Below are positions 1 to 4,596 of a stretch of DNA of 5,951 nucleotides, in pieces (the stretch's first letter is position 1; each line of letters begins with the position of its first letter). The DNA comes from a bacterium (GTDB lineage: Bacteria > ARS69). The translations under genes and the position numbers were made by a program. Below the pieces are notes generated by a model, which was given only the letters and a program-made list of their open reading frames with translations, was not told the DNA's origin and ran no database searches. The stretch spans positions 1 to 5,951 of the forward strand of contig JALGZO010000557.1 of assembly GCA_025774865.1 (NCBI GenBank). The letters run 5' to 3'.

Positions 1-148
1 CAATAGATTTATCGACTTTCAGTTATCACTGTGATCTCTTGTGATTTCTTGTTGTACTGGCCTAACGTGCTGCTTATTCTTGTGACTCGTCAGGCATCAT
101 CGCGCTCTTTGGGCGTGAGTTGCGGAAACCAAAGCCCCCGGGTCGAGC
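1..148. other. AT-rich non-coding leader upstream of the secreted protein gene
   Basis: About the first 100 bases are clearly richer in A/T than the rest of the window, as expected of a promoter region. Visible elements are a near-perfect tandem 10-mer at 31-40 and 41-50 (GTGATCTCTT / GTGATTTCTT, one mismatch), an 11-base palindrome ATCAC-T-GTGAT at 25-35, and a further CTTGTGA at 79-85 repeating the one at 38-44. A very weak sigma70-like pair can be drawn (TTGTAC 52-57, 17-base spacer, TATTCT 75-80), but it matches consensus poorly and the lineage may use other promoter sequences. The reading frame of the downstream gene has a stop at 116-118, so the gene cannot start earlier than its ATG at 149. 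No gene is supported here. Confidence 0.5.
25..50. promoter_or_regulatory. candidate operator: GTGAT palindrome and tandem repeat
   Basis: ATCAC-T-GTGAT (25-35) is a perfect short palindrome. Its right half starts a tandem repeat of two 10-base units (31-50) that differ at one base. A 10-base spacing puts both copies on the same face of the helix, which would suit a DNA-binding protein. The regulator encoded at 2085-2834 is one conceivable binder. The sequence is short and arrays this small can arise by chance, so this is only a candidate. Confidence 0.2.
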
Positions 149-2035
149 ATGCACCGAGATCCCGCACCCCGAGTCGAAGCGCACTCCGCCGGGCGCTGCT
201 TCCTGGGCGCGCTCAGTCTCGCGACGCTTCTCCTGGCTACGTCTTCCCTCGCGACCCCCGTCGAGGTGGGATACCGCGACTTCCACTACGGAAGCGCCCC
301 GACTCACCGGCCGACGGCGGAGAAGCCCCAGAGCAAGCTGTGGTGGAACGACGGCACCTGGTGGGGATGTCTCTGGGATCCGTCCGCTGACGCCTACCGC
401 ATCCATCGTTTCGACGTGTCCGCGCAGAGCTGGACGACCGTCGGCCCCGACGGGGACGACCGACCCAGCACTCTCGTCGACGCCCTCTGGGACGGCCAGC
501 GCCTCTACATCGCGTCGCACGAGTTCGAAGACAGTGGTCCCTCGCGTCTCTACAGCTACGACTACGACTCCGCCCAGGAGGTCTACACGCTCCGCAGCGG
601 GTTCCCCGTGAACATCAACGACGAGGGGGCCGAGGCGCTCACGATCGACAAGGACACGACCGGCAAGCTGTGGATCACGTGGGAATCCGGCCGGCGCATC
701 ATGGTGAATCGGACGATCAGCGGCGACGACGATTGGGGCACGTCCTTCGAGTTGCCGGTCCAGGGCGGCGACACGTCCTCCGACGACATCAGTGCCGTGG
801 CCGCATTCGACGGCAACATCGGCATCATGTGGAGCAACCAGAGCGACAAAGCCAACTACTTCGCGTACCACGTCGACGGCAACCCCGATACGCAATGGGA
901 GCCGCGGGAGACGGCGCTCGAAGACCAGGCGTTGGGACAGGTGTCCGACGATCACCTGAACTTCGCCATCACCTGCGACGCCGGCGCGAACATCTACGCC
1001 ATTTCGAAAGGGGGCCTTTCCGGCAGCACGGATCCGCAGATCTTCCTCGTGCGACGGGATCCGGCCGGAATCTGGACGACGCACGTTGTTGCCCGCAAGA
1101 TGGACGACTGGACGCGGCCGATGATGCTGATCGACTCCGAGAATCGAGTCGCGTACGTCTTCGCGAAGAGCAGTGACATCGCGGCCGACGCCATCCACGT
1201 GAAGACCGCCGACCTCGACAACCTCGGCTTCACGGTGGGCCCCGGGGAGCTCTTCATCCAGAGTGACGCCGACGACCAGATCAACGATCCCACGTCGACG
1301 AAGCAGAACGTCGACAGTTCGACCGGGCTGCTCCTCATCGCTTGCGACCGGGGCACGGAGTACTACTTCCATAACTACCTCGAACTACCTGGCACCCCGC
1401 AGCCGGACATCGTGGTCGTACCGGATTCCCACGACTTCGGGATCGTCGAGGTGGGCACGCAAGCGTCGGCGACAGTTCAGGTCCGCAACGAAGGAACGGC
1501 GGATCTCGTCGTGACCGCGACCGACCTCGTCGGAGGGGACGCGGCCGAGTTCTCGATCACGAGCGGAGGAGGCGCGTTCACTCTGTCGCCCGGCGACAGC
1601 GCAGACGTCGTGGTGGAGTTCGCCCCGGTTTCGCACGGGCCGAAGAGCGCAGCCCTTCAGATCGCGAGCAACGACCCGTCCGAGAACACGTTGGACGTTC
1701 CGCTCAGCGGCACCGGTCTCGACCCGCTCACCGGGGTCCCGGCGGCTTACCCGGGGGCGCCCTCCGTGGTGCTCCATGCCCCCGGCCCCAACCCGACGGT
1801 CGGACCCGGCGGGCCGACACTCCGATTCGAGCTGGACAGGCCGGCCACCGTGACGTTCCGCGTCTACGACGTTGCGGGGCGTCTCGTCGCCGAGCGGCGG
1901 GCGCAGCGTTTCGACGCCGCGGGCTTGCACGTGACCGCCTGGAATCCGGGCCCCCTCACCCCCGGCACCTACTATCTGCGGCTCGAGACGAGCTCGGGGG
2001 AATCGGCCACCACGAGCTGGGTCGTGCTGCGCTGA
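149..2035 (+). CDS. secreted beta-propeller-like protein with ASH domain and C-terminal FlgD-Ig/T9SS-like sorting domain
   Basis: Predicted exported protein of 628 residues; its enzymatic or binding role is not known. Residues 1-35 form a Sec signal peptide: Arg/His-bearing start, hydrophobic run about 17-31, likely cleavage after SLA at 35. Residues about 40-415 contain repeated short units with Asp/Gly turns and Trp-rich strands (for example KLWITW, NIGIMWS, GIWTTHVV), resembling a sialidase/BNR-type beta-propeller; no catalytic set is evident, so a carbohydrate- or surface-binding role is as likely as hydrolysis. Residues 419-525 are an ASH (HYDIN-like, 'choice-of-anchor D') immunoglobulin-fold domain: FGIVEVGT near its start, then VRNEGTADL, SNDPSENTLDVPLSGTG at the end. 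Residues about 544-628 match the FlgD-Ig/T9SS type A-like C-terminal domain (PNP, VYDVAGRLV at 572-580, GTYYLRL at 606-612), suggesting secretion or cell-surface attachment. The start at 149 is the first possible start after an in-frame stop at 116-118; no good Shine-Dalgarno is visible. The regulator gene follows 49 bases downstream. Confidence 0.85.
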   Translation: MHRDPAPRVEAHSAGRCFLGALSLATLLLATSSLATPVEVGYRDFHYGSAPTHRPTAEKPQSKLWWNDGTWWGCLWDPSADAYRIHRFDVSAQSWTTVGPDGDDRPSTLVDALWDGQRLYIASHEFEDSGPSRLYSYDYDSAQEVYTLRSGFPVNINDEGAEALTIDKDTTGKLWITWESGRRIMVNRTISGDDDWGTSFELPVQGGDTSSDDISAVAAFDGNIGIMWSNQSDKANYFAYHVDGNPDTQWEPRETALEDQALGQVSDDHLNFAITCDAGANIYAISKGGLSGSTDPQIFLVRRDPAGIWTTHVVARKMDDWTRPMMLIDSENRVAYVFAKSSDIAADAIHVKTADLDNLGFTVGPGELFIQSDADDQINDPTSTKQNVDSSTGLLLIACDRGTEYYFHNYLELPGTPQPDIVVVPDSHDFGIVEVGTQASATVQVRNEGTADLVVTATDLVGGDAAEFSITSGGGAFTLSPGDSADVVVEFAPVSHGPKSAALQIASNDPSENTLDVPLSGTGLDPLTGVPAAYPGAPSVVLHAPGPNPTVGPGGPTLRFELDRPATVTFRVYDVAGRLVAERRAQRFDAAGLHVTAWNPGPLTPGTYYLRLETSSGESATTSWVVLR

Positions 2036-2051
2036 CTTCCCCCACGAACGA

Positions 2052-2093
2052 CGAGAACGGCGGTTCCGATTCCTGACGGGAATCATGTTCTCG
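2052..2093 (+). promoter_or_regulatory. nested inverted repeat covering the first start codon of the regulator gene
   Basis: An inner perfect 6-bp stem, GATTCC (2068-2073) with GGAATC (2079-2084), has a 5-base loop and ends immediately before the ATG at 2085. An outer perfect 7-bp stem, CGAGAAC (2052-2058) with GTTCTCG (2087-2093), encloses it. The two stems are separated by 9 unpaired bases on the left and 2 on the right, the AT of the start codon. In RNA this could hide the GGGAA ribosome-site-like bases and the start codon. As DNA it could be an operator. It could also be a terminator for the preceding gene, but no T-run follows. Confidence 0.35.
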
Positions 2094-2834
2094 ACTGCGT
2101 TGGATCATTTCGCAGAGTCCACCCCTGATCGATCGTCTTGGCTGCTGAAGGTCCCTGGCACGTTGTTGGGACGCGCCGAGATGAGAGAGCCGCACGGTCC
2201 CGAGGCCACCTGGACACCTCCCTGGATTCACGCGGTCGCCGCCGCCGCCTGGGTCGTCGGGCCCGACATGAGAATGAGCTACTTGAATCAAGACGCCGAG
2301 CGGCTCCTTGGCGTGCGGGCAAGTCGCGCGTTGGACCGTCCGTGCCACCAGGTCGTCGCGGGTCGCGAGCCGTCCGGTCGTCCGAGTTGTCGCGCCGAGT
2401 GCCCCATCTTCGAAGCGGCCCGCCGCGGACGAGAAGTTCGGCCCAAGACCCTGAGGATTCGCAGGTCACCCGGCGATCGCTGGGCCACCATCCTGATGAT
2501 TCCGACGATCGCGCCGGACCACAGCGGACCGTGGCTCGTGCACTGCGCCATCGACACGACCGGCATCGCGAGAGCGCACGGCTACGTGACCCGCGTCGCT
2601 TCCCGCACTCCGATCACCCAGAACGAGCGACAATTGAAAGGGGTCGACTGCCTGACCAGACGAGAGCGAGAGATCCTCGATCTTCTCGTCCGAGACGAAA
2701 CCCTCTGGGCCATCTCGAACGAGCTGCACATCAGCCACGCCACCGTCCGGAACCACGTTCAGCACATCCTGTCCAAGCTCGGCGTTCACTCCATCGCGCA
2801 GGCCGTGGCCCTCTCCTTGATCGACACGACGTAG
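2085..2834 (+). CDS. PAS-domain LuxR-family transcriptional regulator
   Basis: Predicted cytoplasmic one-component regulator of 249 residues. Residues about 47-160 form a PAS sensor domain (AAAWVVGPDMRMSYLN opens it; the core WATILMIP strand follows near 133-140; DTTGIARA closes it). Its central helix/loop carries C87-H88, C102 and C106-P107, a Cys-His...Cys-x3-Cys-Pro pattern that recurs in some PAS-LuxR and PAS-kinase proteins and could bind a metal or cofactor, or respond to redox; the ligand is unknown. Residues about 189-247 are a LuxR/GerE helix-turn-helix: LTRREREILDLL, then ISNELHISHATVRNHVQHILSKLGVHS. There is no receiver domain with a phospho-acceptor Asp, so it probably senses its signal directly, or heterodimerises. 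The start is uncertain: ATG 2085 has GGGAA only 4 bases upstream, while ATG 2181 (residue 33) has GGGA 9 bases upstream and would keep both domains whole. It sits between two exported-protein genes, 47 bases before the peptidase. Confidence 0.85.
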   Translation: MFSTALDHFAESTPDRSSWLLKVPGTLLGRAEMREPHGPEATWTPPWIHAVAAAAWVVGPDMRMSYLNQDAERLLGVRASRALDRPCHQVVAGREPSGRPSCRAECPIFEAARRGREVRPKTLRIRRSPGDRWATILMIPTIAPDHSGPWLVHCAIDTTGIARAHGYVTRVASRTPITQNERQLKGVDCLTRREREILDLLVRDETLWAISNELHISHATVRNHVQHILSKLGVHSIAQAVALSLIDTT

Positions 2835-2846
2835 TCGTCAGGACGA
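2826..2846 (+). repeat. overlapping short inverted repeats at the end of the regulator gene
   Basis: ACGAC-GTA-GTCGT (2826-2838) is a perfect inverted repeat spanning the TAG stop codon. Its right arm overlaps a second inverted repeat, TCGTC-AG-GACGA (2835-2846). The two structures are mutually exclusive in RNA. Neither is followed by a T-run, so neither looks like a standard intrinsic terminator. They may be chance in GC-rich sequence. Confidence 0.25.
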
Positions 2847-2860
2847 GCTGCGGGTAGACT

Positions 2861-2881
2861 CCTCCTCGGCCAGGAGGGTCG
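2861..2881 (+). promoter_or_regulatory. strong Shine-Dalgarno within a hairpin before the peptidase gene
   Basis: AGGAGGG at 2872-2878 is the best ribosome binding site in the window and fixes the peptidase start at ATG 2882, although the spacing to the start is short. The six bases AGGAGG (2872-2877) pair perfectly with CCTCCT (2861-2866) across the 5-base loop CGGCC, so in RNA the whole site would be paired. This resembles start-site sequestration. What would open it (coupling to ribosomes from the upstream gene, a protein, temperature) cannot be read from the sequence. Confidence 0.5.
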
Positions 2882-4582
2882 ATGCGGCTCACTCAGACTC
2901 CAGGACATCCTGAGGTCCGCCTCTTCGTGGTGGGCCTCACCCTCGCGACGGTCTCGTCCTTCCTGGTGAGCTGCGGAGCCAGCCGAACGGATCCGCTCGA
3001 GGGCGTTCGTCCGAGCCTGGACGGGATCCGGGCCACGGAGATCGCCCGGCACATGGGCGTGCTCGCCGACGACGCGATGGAAGGCAGGTTCACGGGTACC
3101 GAGGGATACCGGCGGGCCGCGGAGTACGTGGCGGAACGTTTCGAAGAGCTCGGGCTCGAGCCCGCCGGCGACGATGGCAGCTTCTTCCAGACCGTGCCGC
3201 TCCGCCAGTCCGAGCTGCGGACGGAGGACAGCTCGATCGAGCTCACCGGGATCGGCGAAGCACAGGCGCTACGCCCATACGTCGACTACTACCTGGCCCC
3301 GAACATGCTGCAGGAAGAGATCCCGCTGGTCGCTCAGACCGTATTCGTCGGCTTCGGCGTCACCGCTCCGGAGCTCGACTACGACGACTACGAAGGGATC
3401 GACGTGCGCGGCAAGATCGTCGTGGTGTTTGGTGGCGCACCTTCTTTCTTCCCGAACGACGAGCGAGCCTATTATTCTTCCGGACGCGTCAAGCGGAAGA
3501 ACCTCCGCGAACGGGGCGCCGTGGGCGCGCTGTGGATGCGGACCCCGGAAATGGAAGAACGCTACCCCTTCGAGAAGTCGATCCAGAACGCGCGAATCCC
3601 CTCGATGCGCTGGATCGACACCGCTGGTGGCGTGCAGGATGCGCATCCCGAGTACCGCCTGTCGGGGCGACTCGGACCCGAGGGAGCGAAGAAGCTCTTC
3701 CGCGGCGGGCGGATTCCGATCGAGCAGGTCCGCGCGGCCGTCGCGGAAGACCGGCCCGAGCCCTTCGAGCTCCCCGTCACCATCTCCGCTCACACCGCGA
3801 GCCGCCACTCCGCGATCGAAAGCTCGAATGTGGTAGCGATCCTTCCGGGGAGCGACCCCGAGTTGAAGAACGAGTACGTCGTGCTATCCGCCCATCTCGA
3901 TCACCTGGGAGTCGGCGAGCCCGTGGACGGCGATTCCATTCGGAACGGGGCGTACGACAACGCGTCAGGCATCGCCATAATGCTGGAGGTGGCCCGCGCG
4001 GCGGTGCGCTTGAGTGAGCCGCCGCCTCGCTCCCTTCTCTTTCTCGCGGTCACGGGCGAAGAACGAGGGCTCCTCGGCTCGGATTACTTCGTCCACCATC
4101 CGAGCGTGCCGCTCGACGACATGGTGGCCGACATCAATCTCGATATGGTGTTGATGCTGCATCCACTCCGCGACGTCGTCGCGTTCGGCGCCGAGCATTC
4201 GACTCTGCTTCATCCCCTCGAGCAGGCCGCCCACACCCTCGGGCTCTCGGTGGCTCCGGATCCATATCCCGAGGAAGTGATCTTCGTCCGCAGCGACCAG
4301 TACTCGTTCGTGAGAAAGGGAATCCCGTCCGTGTTTCTCGTGGCCGGGATCGACAGCGGGGATCCCGCCGTGGACGGGAAAGCGCTCGAAATGAACTGGT
4401 TTGAGAACATCTACCACACGCCGCAGGACGACTTGACCCAGGAGTTCGATTTCGAGGCGGGCGTGGACTTCACTCGACTCAACTTTCTGATGACTTGTCT
4501 CGTCGCTGGCGCCCCGGAGCGGCCCGCCTGGAACGAGGGCGATTTCTTCGGCGAGCGGTTTGCGGGTGAAGACGCGGAGTGA
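2882..4582 (+). CDS. M28-family zinc peptidase lipoprotein with PA domain
   Basis: Predicted envelope-anchored metallo-aminopeptidase of 566 residues that would trim peptides with two zinc ions. Residues 1-31 are a lipoprotein signal ending in the lipobox LVSC (Cys31), followed by Gly and not Asp, which by the E. coli rule suggests the outer membrane. Residues about 50-120 hold the typical M28 start (ARHMGVLADDAMEGRFTGTEG). A protease-associated (PA) domain is inserted at about 125-290 (VFVGFGV, YDDYEGIDVRGKIVVV). The catalytic domain follows with every expected M28 residue: His338 with Asp340 in AHLDH, bridging Asp359 in GAYDNASG, Glu393-Glu394 in TGEERG, Asp421 in NLDMV, His512 in YHTPQDD. 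It therefore looks active; substrate preference cannot be told. Length and order fit bacterial PA-M28 peptidases. The start is set by AGGAGGG at 2872-2878, which lies in a hairpin. It follows the LuxR gene by 47 bases and faces the SUMF1 gene tail to tail, 13 bases apart. Confidence 0.93.
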   Translation: MRLTQTPGHPEVRLFVVGLTLATVSSFLVSCGASRTDPLEGVRPSLDGIRATEIARHMGVLADDAMEGRFTGTEGYRRAAEYVAERFEELGLEPAGDDGSFFQTVPLRQSELRTEDSSIELTGIGEAQALRPYVDYYLAPNMLQEEIPLVAQTVFVGFGVTAPELDYDDYEGIDVRGKIVVVFGGAPSFFPNDERAYYSSGRVKRKNLRERGAVGALWMRTPEMEERYPFEKSIQNARIPSMRWIDTAGGVQDAHPEYRLSGRLGPEGAKKLFRGGRIPIEQVRAAVAEDRPEPFELPVTISAHTASRHSAIESSNVVAILPGSDPELKNEYVVLSAHLDHLGVGEPVDGDSIRNGAYDNASGIAIMLEVARAAVRLSEPPPRSLLFLAVTGEERGLLGSDYFVHHPSVPLDDMVADINLDMVLMLHPLRDVVAFGAEHSTLLHPLEQAAHTLGLSVAPDPYPEEVIFVRSDQYSFVRKGIPSVFLVAGIDSGDPAVDGKALEMNWFENIYHTPQDDLTQEFDFEAGVDFTRLNFLMTCLVAGAPERPAWNEGDFFGERFAGEDAE

Positions 4583-4596
4583 AGTCCGCAGGGACT
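4574..4596. terminator. possible weak bidirectional terminator between convergent genes
   Basis: Two alternative short stems occupy the junction of the converging genes: GCGGA (4574-4578) with TCCGC (4585-4589), loop of 6, and AGTCC (4583-4587) with GGACT (4592-4596), loop of 4. They share bases and cannot form together. Neither has a T-run on either strand, so factor-dependent termination or read-through is at least as likely. Confidence 0.2.

Noticed and set aside
31-390. A 119-codon open frame overlapping the leader and the signal-peptide region
   Set aside because: Arg/Ser/Pro-rich translation with no domain, in a different frame from a well-supported gene. Its only distinct part is the AT-rich leader.
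74-1372. A 432-codon open frame on the - strand opposite the secreted protein gene
   Set aside because: It lies entirely antisense to a gene with signal peptide and recognisable domains, has a low-complexity Val/Arg/Gly-rich translation, and shows no domain. Long antisense frames are common in high-GC DNA.
3950-3973. Tyr in GAYDNASG where many M28 peptidases have GADDNASG, as a sign of lost activity
   Set aside because: The zinc-bridging Asp is the next residue (Asp359) and is kept. The preceding position varies in active M28 enzymes, and all other ligands are present.
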